DNA of 64,000 bases from JAGVSR01 sp963750715 (GTDB lineage: Bacteria > Pseudomonadota > Alphaproteobacteria > Rhizobiales > Hyphomicrobiaceae), in contig CAVVRP010000012.1 of NCBI GenBank assembly GCA_963750715.1, positions 744,001 to 808,000 on the forward strand, read 5' to 3'. Positions 56,913-64,000 of the stretch are shown here, one piece after another; position 1 is the first letter of the stretch, and every line of letters starts with the position of its first letter. The notes beneath the pieces were generated by a model, which made no database searches, was not told the origin of the DNA, and saw only the letters and a program-made list of their open reading frames with translations. The translations under genes were made by a program, and so were the position numbers.

Positions 56913-58070
56913 ATGAACGAGGTTGCACCTGTGCAGACTGCCTACGAGGCTCCTGCGTGCGCCCGTGCCCCGGTTGGCATGCTGTGCGAACTGACGCATC
57001 GCTGTCCCCTGCAGTGCCCCTATTGCTCTAACCCGCTGGAATTGGAACGGGTCAATACGGAGATGACGACCGCTGAATGGCAGAGCGTGATGCGCCAGGC
57101 TGCGTCCTTGGGAGTGCTGCAAATCCACCTTTCGGGGGGCGAGCCGACGGCGCGCAAGGACCTTGAAGCGATTGTTCAGGTCGCCACTGAAGTCGGACTT
57201 TATACAAATCTCATAACCGCCGGCGTCACGCTGACAAAGGAGCGTCTGAAGAAGCTCGCCGACCTCGGCCTCGATCATGTGCAGTTGTCGATCCAGGACG
57301 TCGACCCCGAGAACGCCGACCGCATTGCGGCCTACAAGGGCGGCATGGCGAAAAAGATCGAAGTGGCGGCCTGGGTCAAGGAGTTCGACCTCCCGCTCAC
57401 GATCAACGCGCCAATCCACCGCCAGAACATCCACAACGTCTCGCGCATCATCGATTTCGCCGTCGAGGTGGGAGCCGGGCGGCTCGAAATCGCGCACATC
57501 CAGTATTATGCCTGGGCGCTGAAGAACCGCTCCGCGCTGATGCCGACGCGCGAAGACTTCATGAAGTCCTACGAAATCGTCGAAGCGGCCAAGGAACGCC
57601 TCAAGGGCATCCTCGTTATCGACTTCGTGGTGCCCGACTACTACGCCAAATTCCCCAAGCCCTGCATGGGCGGCTGGGGACGCGGCATCGTCAACATCAC
57701 GCCTTCGGGCAAGGTCTTGCCGTGCCATGCCGCGGAGTCGGTGCCGGGATTGGAGTTCGACAACGTTAAGACCAAGCCGCTGGCCGACATCTGGCTGGCT
57801 GGTCAGGCCTTCCAGAAGTACAGGGGCACAGACTGGATGAAGGAGCCCTGCCGCTCCTGCCCGCGGAAGGAAATTGACTTTGGCGGTTGCCGTTGCCAGG
57901 CGTTCGCCCTTACCGGAGACCCCACCAATACCGATCCCGCCTGCTCGCTCTCGCCGTTGCATGCGGAGTGGGCCAAGGTTGCAGATTTCGAGAGCCACGC
58001 CGAGGCGCCAGAACTCATCTACCGGCGTTTGGGCGCTGCAAAATCGAAAGCTGTTGCCGAAGCCGACTGA
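56913..58070 (+). CDS. pqqE: Radical SAM PqqA peptide cyclase PqqE
   Basis: A 385-residue radical SAM enzyme that forms the Glu-Tyr carbon-carbon bond in PqqA. The SAM cluster motif is C31-x3-C35-x2-C38 (HRCPLQCPYCSN). The SAM-binding GGE equivalent is LSGGEPTARKDL. The C-terminal SPASM region has CMGGWGRGIVNITPSGKVLP, CRSCPRKEIDFGG and CRCQ for auxiliary clusters. The ATG at 56913 is used although the frame is open further upstream inside pqqD. This completes pqqA-E with no sign of pqqF or pqqG in the window. Confidence 0.97.
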   Translation: MNEVAPVQTAYEAPACARAPVGMLCELTHRCPLQCPYCSNPLELERVNTEMTTAEWQSVMRQAASLGVLQIHLSGGEPTARKDLEAIVQVATEVGLYTNLITAGVTLTKERLKKLADLGLDHVQLSIQDVDPENADRIAAYKGGMAKKIEVAAWVKEFDLPLTINAPIHRQNIHNVSRIIDFAVEVGAGRLEIAHIQYYAWALKNRSALMPTREDFMKSYEIVEAAKERLKGILVIDFVVPDYYAKFPKPCMGGWGRGIVNITPSGKVLPCHAAESVPGLEFDNVKTKPLADIWLAGQAFQKYRGTDWMKEPCRSCPRKEIDFGGCRCQAFALTGDPTNTDPACSLSPLHAEWAKVADFESHAEAPELIYRRLGAAKSKAVAEAD

Positions 58071-58250
58071 GCGGCGTAAGACCCCGCTCCGGCTGGCTTG
58101 GTCGTCCAACGTAAAAGGACTTCTGCAGTCAGTGAGTCAACGTGTTCACGGCAGGTTCAGAAAAACATTTGCACTATCGCCGGTGCGCCAGAGGCCCGAG
58201 GTGTGCCCGCGGTTCGACGGTCGCAAGCTACCCCAGGGAGGAAGTTCCAG

Positions 58251-58643
58251 ATGAAGAAGTGGATTGTTGCGGCGGCTCTCGTGCTCGCTGCCCCGGCTGT
58301 TGCCTCTGCACAAGACGCAGAAGCTGGCAAGGCCGTGTTCAAAAAGTGCGGCGCATGCCACCAGGTCGGTCCTGAAGCGAAGAATGCTCTCGGCCCGTCT
58401 CTCGAGTGCGTCGACGGCCGCAAGGCGGGCACGGCCGAAGGCTACACCGGTTACTCGGAAGCCGTGAAAGCCGCCGGAGCCTCCGGTTGGGTTTGGGACG
58501 ACGCCAAGCTCCTGTCTTGGATGGAAGCTGACGACAAGGTCATCCCGGGCAACAAGATGATCTTTCCGGCCGGCGTCAAGGATCCGGCGGATCGCGGCAA
58601 CCTGCTCGCCTATCTTAAGGAGCAGTGCGCGCTGAAGAAATAA
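58251..58643 (+). CDS. Class I cytochrome c (c2/c550-like)
   Basis: A 130-residue periplasmic monoheme cytochrome. A signal peptide (1-20, ending ASA) is followed by the heme site C33-GA-C36-H37 (KKCGACHQVG), GPSLECVDGRKAGT, and the axial Met103 in PGNKMIFPAGV. LLAYLKEQC closes the fold. It fits the cytochrome c2/c550 group, which can accept electrons from the cytochrome cL of methanol dehydrogenase. It lies 180 bp after pqqE. GGGAGG precedes the ATG. It ends at a strong terminator. Confidence 0.92.
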   Translation: MKKWIVAAALVLAAPAVASAQDAEAGKAVFKKCGACHQVGPEAKNALGPSLECVDGRKAGTAEGYTGYSEAVKAAGASGWVWDDAKLLSWMEADDKVIPGNKMIFPAGVKDPADRGNLLAYLKEQCALKK

Positions 58644-58670
58644 GGCACAATGCCCAGGTTGTTACTCGAG

Positions 58671-58704
58671 CCGTCGCGGCCTGCGCCGCGACGGTTTCTT
58701 CTTT
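58671..58704 (+). terminator. Rho-independent terminator after the cytochrome c gene
   Basis: A 9-bp stem (ccgtcgcgg at 58671-58679, ccgcgacgg at 58686-58694) with a six-base loop is followed by TTTCTTCTTT. It lies 27 bases past the cytochrome stop, in the gap to the convergent folK gene. Confidence 0.88.
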
Positions 58705-58708
58705 GCCG

Positions 58709-59212
58709 CTAGCAGCGGATCGGCAGCACGTCTGCCGCGTCGACCTCTTGGAGCAAAGACTGCAGCGGGCGGCCGCGAATGATCGCATCGGACGCAATCT
58801 CGGCCAGCGGCACCAGCACAAATCCTCGCTGTTCGATGTAAGGATGGGGAACCTTCAGGTCCGGCAGGTCGATCGTTTCTTCGCGCCATGTCAGAATGTC
58901 GACGTCGATCAGCCGCGGACCCCATTTCTGTTGCCTGACACGACCGAGCCGGTCTTCGACTGCCAGACATCGCAACAGGAGTTGATGCGCGTCGAGCGAC
59001 GTCGCCACCGCCGCGCACGCGTTGACGAACCAGTCCTGCTCGGCCACCCCCCACGGCGCACTGCGATAGTCGGCGGAGCGGCGGACGACGCGGATGTCGC
59101 CCTGCTCCGTCAGCACATCCAGCGCGCGGGCAATGTTGGCCCGCTTGTCGCCGACATTTGAGCCGAGCCCTATCAACGCATCGTAGTCGCGCGCCGCGTT
59201 CCGCTCAGTCAT
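58709..59212 (-). CDS. folK: HPPK-type pterin pyrophosphokinase (FolK-like)
   Basis: A 167-residue 2-amino-4-hydroxy-6-hydroxymethyldihydropteridine pyrophosphokinase. DALIGLGSNVGDKRANIARA, SADYRSAPWGVAEQDWFVNA, GPRLIDVDILTW (Mg/ATP site) and VPHPYIEQRGFVLVPLAEIA are the family signatures. It acts in the dihydrofolate pathway; in methylotrophs a pterin kinase beside H4MPT genes could also feed methanopterin synthesis, an inference from context. The ATG at 59212 overlaps the stop of the upstream pterin dehydratase gene, so the pair is coupled. Confidence 0.9.
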   Translation of the reverse strand: MTERNAARDYDALIGLGSNVGDKRANIARALDVLTEQGDIRVVRRSADYRSAPWGVAEQDWFVNACAAVATSLDAHQLLLRCLAVEDRLGRVRQQKWGPRLIDVDILTWREETIDLPDLKVPHPYIEQRGFVLVPLAEIASDAIIRGRPLQSLLQEVDAADVLPIRC

Positions 59213-59582
59213 ATTTGATGTAGGCAAAGCGCATGTCGGTTGCCGGCGTGCCTTCCAGTGAATTCGACGTGTCGAGCACCGGCTGCCACTGAACGACCTC
59301 CTCGATCTTCTTGGCCAGCGCCAGATCCTTGTCCGTAATGCCCTTGGCGGAATGGGTCACCAGGCGAACTTCGACCCAGGCGTAAGACGCCGTGATGTCG
59401 GGGTGATGCCACGCCGCCTCGGCCAAATGCCCGACGGTGTTGATCACCATCAGGGTGCCCTTCCAGCTGTTTGTCTTATATGTGCGGCGTATCCAACCGT
59501 CCTCCAGATGCCATTTCGGGAGGTTTTTGGCCAACCATGCCTTGACGTCTGCCTCGGTCATTGCCTGTTCCTGGCCGGTCAT
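59205..59582 (-). CDS. Pterin-4a-carbinolamine dehydratase-like protein (PCD/DCoH)
   Basis: A 125-residue PCD-fold protein. The conserved active-site region is AEAAWHHPDITASYAWVEVR, and the C-terminal LTHSAKGITDKDLALAKKIE is typical. Classical PCD recycles tetrahydrobiopterin, but homologues occur in methylotroph H4MPT clusters, where a role in pterin metabolism has been suggested. It is the first gene of a minus-strand pair with folK and is divergent from the RFAP synthase gene (113 bp between starts). Confidence 0.9.
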   Translation of the reverse strand: MTGQEQAMTEADVKAWLAKNLPKWHLEDGWIRRTYKTNSWKGTLMVINTVGHLAEAAWHHPDITASYAWVEVRLVTHSAKGITDKDLALAKKIEEVVQWQPVLDTSNSLEGTPATDMRFAYIKYD

Positions 59583-59695
59583 GTTGCTCTCTCCTCGGCT
59601 TTCGTGGACACTGTCAAATCGCCCGCGACCCTAGATCGGCCCGCACGCCGCGCGCAATCGCCAGCGCGCCGACCCCGAGTGAAAGCCCGCCTACG

Positions 59696-60664
59696 ATGCA
59701 ACGCAAGTCTGAAACCAAAGCCATCAAGGTCACGGCTCCGGCGCGCCTGCACCTCGGCTTTCTCGATCTCAACGGAGATCTGGGCCGTCGCTACGGAAGC
59801 ATCGGCCTGTCCGTTGACGACCCGGCAACCGAACTGACCGTTTCCCCGGCGGAGAATTTCTCTGCCAGCGGTCCGGAAAGCGCGCGAGCGCTAACGGCGG
59901 CCAAGCGTTTCGCGGAACTGTTCGCACCCGGGAAAGCCTTCAAGGTCGACGTAGCGCGCGCCATTCCGGCCCATGCGGGTCTGGGCTCGGGGACGCAGCT
60001 CGCCCTTGCCGTAGGCAGCGCCATCCTGGGGCTTGGGGGCCTGTCGAAGGAAGCGAGCGCGCTGGGGGAAATGGTCGAGCGTGGCGCCCGTTCGGCAATC
60101 GGGATCACTGCGTTCGAGCAGGGCGGCTTCATCATCGACGGCGGCCGGGGCGAGGCGAACCACGCCCCGCCGCTGCTGGTTCGCATTGCCTTTCCGGAAG
60201 ACTGGCGGATCATTCTCGTGCTCGATCCGGCCGAAACAGGCGTGCACGGCGAGAAGGAGGCCAAGGCTTTCAAGGCGCTGCCGCCCTCACCTGCCGCCTC
60301 CGCCGGCCACCTGTGCCGACTGACACTGATGCGGCTGCTGCCGGGTCTGGTCGAGGTGGATGTCAAGGCTTTCGGCTCGGCGTTGACGGAAATCCAAGCC
60401 CATGTGGGCTCCCATTTCGCCGCTGCCCAGGGCGGAACCCCCTGGTCGAGCCCGGCCGTCGGCCGCATCGTCGGCGAACTGGGGCAACACGGCGCAACCG
60501 GCCTTGGTCAGAGTTCGTGGGGCCCGACGGGCTTTGCGTTTGCCGAAAGCGAGGCTGCGGCGCAGAGCCTCTATTCTTCTTTAGTCGAAGCCGCTAAAGC
60601 GGAGGGCCTTGAACTACGGATCGTGAAGGGTCGAAACACCGGCGCTCATTGGAGCGTGGTTTGA
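59696..60664 (+). CDS. Beta-ribofuranosylaminobenzene 5'-phosphate synthase (RFAP synthase)
   Basis: A 322-residue GHMP-kinase-superfamily enzyme that catalyses the first committed step of methanopterin synthesis, joining p-aminobenzoate-type acceptor and PRPP with loss of CO2. TAPARLHLGFLDLNGDLGRR at the N-terminus, IPAHAGLGSGTQLALAVGSA (nucleotide-type loop), TAFEQGGFIIDGGRGE and GLGQSSWGPTGFAFAE are the family marks. The ATG at 59696 starts the conserved region. It precedes mtdB by 41 bp, as in other H4MPT gene clusters. Confidence 0.92.
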   Translation: MQRKSETKAIKVTAPARLHLGFLDLNGDLGRRYGSIGLSVDDPATELTVSPAENFSASGPESARALTAAKRFAELFAPGKAFKVDVARAIPAHAGLGSGTQLALAVGSAILGLGGLSKEASALGEMVERGARSAIGITAFEQGGFIIDGGRGEANHAPPLLVRIAFPEDWRIILVLDPAETGVHGEKEAKAFKALPPSPAASAGHLCRLTLMRLLPGLVEVDVKAFGSALTEIQAHVGSHFAAAQGGTPWSSPAVGRIVGELGQHGATGLGQSSWGPTGFAFAESEAAAQSLYSSLVEAAKAEGLELRIVKGRNTGAHWSVV

Positions 60665-60705
60665 CAACCAGACAAACAAAGCTGCCCATTCCGGGAGACA
60701 GAACG

Positions 60706-61623
60706 ATGAGTGAAGCGACTCCCATCCTGCACATGCTTGATCCGCAGAAAGCACGTGAGTCCGTTCGACGTGAACATGGCGGCGGATGCCGGCTTCAAGG
60801 TCATCGTTCCTTACACGAATGTGGAAATCGCCGACGTCACGCTCCTCGTCCAGGATGCGATCTTCTCCCGCCCGCCCCACTACGGCGTCCGTACCGGATT
60901 CTTCATGGGCGGCAAGGACGCCATCATGTCGCTCGACATGATGGAAGCGGCCCAGAAGGCGATGGTTCCGCCGTTCGAATGCTCGATCTTCGCCGATCCG
61001 GCGGGTTCATTCACCACGGCCGCCGCCATGGTCGCCTGCGTCGAGCGGCAACTGAAGCAGAAGTTCGACCGCGCTTGGAAGGGCACCAAGGTCGCCGTGT
61101 TCGGCGCCACCGGTGTCGTTGGCTTTGCCTCCTCCATCATCGCGGCTCTGGAAGGCGCCGACGTTCAACTCGTCGCTCACCGCGGCGTTGATCGCGTCAT
61201 CAAGAACGCCGCAGATCTCCAAGTATCGCTTCGGCGTCGACCTGGAAGCCGTCAACGGCGAGACGGCCGACCAAAAGCGCGACATCATCGCCAATGCCGA
61301 GGTGATTTTCGCCGCTGCCGCCGCCGGCGTACAGGTGGTGTCCAAGGAACACAAGCAACTGGCCAAGAAGCTCATGGTCATTGCCGACGTCAACGCCGTG
61401 CCTCCCGCCAGGCGTCGAGGGCATGGAACTGTTCATGGATGGCGCGGCGCTTCCCGGCTGCAATGCGCTCGGTATCGGTCCGCTGGCCATCGGCGACATC
61501 AAATACAAGTGCGAAAGCGGCCTGTTCAAGCAAATGATAGCGTCCGACAAGCCTCTGGCTCTCGACTTCCGGCACGCCTACGCGATGGCCAAGCAGCTCA
61601 CCGGGCTCGTCTTGACGGCGTGA
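60706..61623 (+). pseudogene. mtdB: NAD(P)-dependent methylene-H4MPT dehydrogenase, three frameshifts
   Basis: MtdB oxidises methylene-H4MPT in the formaldehyde-oxidation pathway. Frame 1 gives the N-terminus (MSEATPILHMLDPQK). Frame 2 continues HVSPFDVNMAADAGFKVIVP and includes the Rossmann motif VAVFGATGVVGFASSIIAAL. Frame 3 has ISKYRFGVDLEAVNGETADQ. Frame 4, from about 61410, has GVEGMELFMDGAALPGCNAL to the stop. Each shift is consistent with one extra base; near 60755 the sequence reads CAGAAAGCAC where CAGAAGCAC would restore the frame, and near 61408 GCCAGGC where GCAGGC would. The protein is otherwise complete, so errors at short base runs are more likely than gene loss. Confidence 0.88.
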
Positions 61624-62798
61624 GCGCACCCAGCGTCGCGGGGGTCAGGGTCGCAGCGTTTTCCGGGCGGGCACTCGCCCCAGCCCTCCGCCATTGCGGC
61701 GGGGCGCCGGCTATCAGCCAATCGTCGTTGACTGCTTCGGCGATGCCGACCTGCTCGACGCGGCGGCATCGGTGCGATGCCTGCAGGCGCGCGTGCAGGT
61801 CGGATTTCAAGGTCGTCGTCTAATCGCCGCATTGGAACAGCTGGCCGCGTCCGCCACGAGCGCGCCGATCGGCCTCGTGCTCGGCGCCGGCTTCGAGTGC
61901 AATCCGAGGCTCGTCTCGGCACTCGCTGAACGCTTCGAACTGCTTGGCAACAGCGCCGACACGATCCGCCGCGTGAAGGACCCGTCGCTAGTTCTTTGCC
62001 ACGCTCGAGCGGCTCGGCATTCGTCACCCCGAGACTCACCTCGATCCGCCGGCCGATCACGAAGGCTGGCTGATGAAGCGCATCGGCGGCAGCGGCGGAC
62101 TGCACATCCATCGCTGTCCGCCCGTCGTGACTGCGGGACAAGCGCCGCTACTTCCAGCGCGAGTCTCGACGGCGCGCCGGTCTCGGTCCTCGGTATCGCA
62201 AGTCCCTCCGGCACGGCTTCGCGGTTACCCGCCAATGGGTCAATCCGCGCGGGAAGCGGCCCTATCGCTATGGTGGCGCCGCAGTCCCCGGCTGACGCTC
62301 GAAGCCGATCTCGAAGTGCGCCTTATCGAGGCGTCGCTGACAGTCGAGCCGGAATTCGGGCTTCGAGGTCTCGTCTCGTTCGACTTTCTGATCGCACGAT
62401 GGCGAACCGGTACTGATCGAGGTCAATCCGCGGCCCGGCGCGTCGCTCGATGTTCTTCGATGACGCTTGCGGCAGCCTGTTCAGCGCCCATATCGAGGCC
62501 TGTCGCGGCGGCAACCCAGCCAGACCTTCTACAGGCCGAATGGCACCCGCCCGCGGCCGCGGCCGCCGCTTACCTTTATGCCGACCGCGCCGATTTGACG
62601 GTGCCCGATGTCGTCTGGCCGGACTGGACCGCCGATCGGCCGATCGCCGGCTCGGTCGTGCAGAAGCGCCAACCGCTGGCCACCGTGATGACCCGGGCTG
62701 GCAACGTCGACGACGCCGAGCGGCTGTGCCGTAAACGGTTAGAAACACTCGAAACCATGCTTTATGTAGACCCCGCCCGGAACGGAGCACACCTATGA
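61620..62798 (+). pseudogene. ATP-grasp protein of the H4MPT cluster (Orf5-like), several frameshifts
   Basis: The remains of an ATP-grasp ligase that starts at a GTG overlapping the mtdB stop. In successive frames it reads VAAFSGRALAPA, GYQPIVVDCFGDADLLDAAA, APIGLVLGAGFECNPRLVSA, LLGNSADTIRRVKDP, MKRIGGSGGLHIHRC (ATP-grasp P-loop region), RPYRYGGA, and DACGSLFSAHIEACRGGNPA near the end, followed by an intact-looking C-terminus (QAEWHPPAAAAAAYLYADRA) to the stop. The position between mtdB and mch, as in other methylotrophs, identifies it with the orf5 gene of the H4MPT pathway. At least four frame changes are present. Confidence 0.75.
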
Positions 62799-63763
62799 CC
62801 CCCCATGCCACCGCGCCCAGCGTCAACGCACGCGCTGCACGCATCGTCGAAAAAATCGTCGCCAACGCAGCTGCATTGAGGTGCGCGGTGACGACCGGCG
62901 AGGCCGGCGAGCGGCGGATCGACCTCGGCGCCAACGTTCCCGGCGGTCTGGAAGCCGGCCGCCGCCTCGGTGAGGTGTGCATGGGCGGCTTCGGCACCGT
63001 GCAGATCACGTCCGCCTCGGGGCTCGAACGCTGGCCGCTCGGAGTTGTCGTCCACTCCTCCAATCCCGTCGTTGCATGCCTCGCCAGCCAATATGCCGGC
63101 TGGACGATTACCGACGATTCCTCCGGCTTCTTTGCCCTTGGCTCGGGACCGGCCCGCGCGCTTTCGCGCGTCGAAGAACTCTACAAGGAACTCGGCTACG
63201 TCGATCACCACAACACTGGTTCGCTGGTCATCGAAGGAGACAAGGCGCCGCCGTCATCGGTCGCCTCGAAGGTAGCGTCCGCGTGCGGCATCAAGCCGTC
63301 CGATCTGACGATCCTCTATGCACCGACCGGAAGCCTTGCGGGCACCGTCCAGATTGCAGCACGCGTTCTGGAAGTCTCGCTTCACAAGGCGCACGCCCTG
63401 CACTTCCCGCTCCACAACATCGTCGACGGCTATGGCGTTGCCCCGCTGTCCCCGCCGATTCCCGATTTCGTCAAGGCCATGGGGCGCACCAACGACGCGA
63501 TCATCTACGGTGGCCGCATCCAGCTGTTCGTCAAAGGCTCGGACGATGAAGCCAAGAGGCTCGCGGACGCGCTACCGTCGTCGACCTCGAGTTCCTACGG
63601 CAAGCCGTTCGCCGAGACGTTCGCGGAAGTGAACGGCGACTTCTACAAGATCGACGCCATGCTGTTCAGTCCGGCGCTGGTGACGGTTTCGAACCTCGAC
63701 ACGGGATCGTCCTTCCACGCCGGCAAGCTGGCGCCCGAGATTGTCGACAAGAGCTTCCGCTGA
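62795..63763 (+). CDS. mch: Methenyltetrahydromethanopterin cyclohydrolase
   Basis: A 322-residue enzyme that converts methenyl-H4MPT to formyl-H4MPT in the C1 oxidation pathway. GEAGERRIDLGANVPGGLEA, VCMGGFGTVQ, ASQYAGWTITDDSSGFFALG, GSGPARALSR and ILYAPTGSLAGTVQIAARVL are the characteristic blocks, together with the C-terminal SSSYGKPFAETFAEVNGDFY. The ATG overlaps the preceding stop by four bases (ATGA). The frame is intact, unlike its two upstream neighbours. Confidence 0.96.
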   Translation: MTPHATAPSVNARAARIVEKIVANAAALRCAVTTGEAGERRIDLGANVPGGLEAGRRLGEVCMGGFGTVQITSASGLERWPLGVVVHSSNPVVACLASQYAGWTITDDSSGFFALGSGPARALSRVEELYKELGYVDHHNTGSLVIEGDKAPPSSVASKVASACGIKPSDLTILYAPTGSLAGTVQIAARVLEVSLHKAHALHFPLHNIVDGYGVAPLSPPIPDFVKAMGRTNDAIIYGGRIQLFVKGSDDEAKRLADALPSSTSSSYGKPFAETFAEVNGDFYKIDAMLFSPALVTVSNLDTGSSFHAGKLAPEIVDKSFR

Positions 63764-63793
63764 AATCCCATAACCCCTCAAGGCGGAACAGCC

Positions 63794-64000
63794 GTGAATG
63801 ACAGTAGCATCATCCGTGGCAGCCAGCAGCCGCTGACAGGCTCCACGACGGACATGTTGGCTCATGGAAAATCCAGCCCTCGCATCGTGCTGTTCGTCGA
63901 GGATGGTGGCGGCGACTGGCATGCGCGGCGATTGACCAAGGCGCTGGAGGCACGCGGCGCGCGGGTTGTGACCACGACACTGAAGGCATGCGCGTTCGAT
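63794..64000 (+). CDS. RimK-like glutamate ligase of the H4MPT cluster (partial)
   Basis: The first 69 codons of a gene that runs off the right edge. It begins at a GTG (63794) with GGCGGAA upstream, or at an ATG at 63854. The sequence PRIVLFVEDGGGDWHARRLT then KALEARGARVVTTTLKACAF is the N-terminal Rossmann-like lobe of the RimK/ATP-grasp family. Its position right after mch matches orf7 of methylotroph H4MPT clusters, thought to add glutamate to the pterin side chain. Confidence 0.75.
   Translation, partial: MNDSSIIRGSQQPLTGSTTDMLAHGKSSPRIVLFVEDGGGDWHARRLTKALEARGARVVTTTLKACAFD

Noticed and set aside
56883..58109. A 408-codon minus-strand frame
   Set aside because: It is antisense to pqqE, which has all radical SAM motifs.

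Overview
The window looks like chromosomal DNA of a GC-rich methylotrophic alphaproteobacterium of the Rhizobiales, most likely Hyphomicrobium-like. The reasons are a complete pqqABCDE operon, a tetrahydromethanopterin (H4MPT) C1-transfer cluster (RFAP synthase, mtdB, an ATP-grasp gene, mch and the start of a glutamate-ligase-like gene), a meaB chaperone GTPase, a NDUFA12-DUF2155 pair, and a petP/petR-like regulator pair. No rRNA, tRNA, CRISPR array, prophage or intact insertion sequence was seen.

Layout. 0-8 kb: a partial uracil-DNA glycosylase, an MBL hydrolase, a frameshifted GST, an anchored thermonuclease, a multi-pass histidine kinase, a DUF1289 protein, two tandem membrane-anchored retropepsin-like proteases and a phosphomannomutase. 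8-13.4 kb: DUF2155, NDUFA12 and the B12-dependent ribonucleotide reductase nrdJ, preceded by a pair of putative NrdR boxes. 13.5-23 kb: exported proteins of unknown role, a DUF900-type hydrolase, meaB, Hsp20, a lipoprotein, a pyroglutamyl-peptidase-like protein and a decayed Tat-signal repeat protein. 23-33.4 kb: a run of minus-strand envelope genes, including one polypeptide carrying both a subtilisin (S8) and a thermolysin (M4) catalytic domain, an M23 peptidase with a polyproline tail, an AsmA protein and a Tat-exported lysozyme-like protein. 33.4-46.5 kb: small membrane proteins, a 2OG oxygenase-like protein, arfB, a flavin reductase, a broken FAD oxidoreductase, ilvE, a MarR/response-regulator/kinase operon, two tandem exported pentapeptide-repeat proteins, a fasciclin protein, pyrE and a thioredoxin-like protein with a His/Cys tail. 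46.5-47.5 kb: gene debris. 47.5-54 kb: paired small exported proteins beside an OmpR-type two-component system, then cysI and cysJ. 54-64 kb: the methylotrophy block.

Function. PqqA-E make the cofactor of periplasmic methanol dehydrogenases, the class I cytochrome c can carry the electrons released, and the H4MPT genes oxidise the resulting formaldehyde. MeaB fits the ethylmalonyl-CoA branch used by serine-cycle methylotrophs.

Caution. At least eight genes, including conserved ones (cysJ, mtdB, the ATP-grasp gene, a histidine kinase), are broken by small indels. Several lie at short base runs, so sequencing error is a serious alternative to true decay. The most unusual object is the S8-M4 double protease with dockerin-like calcium repeats and its neighbouring envelope hydrolases.
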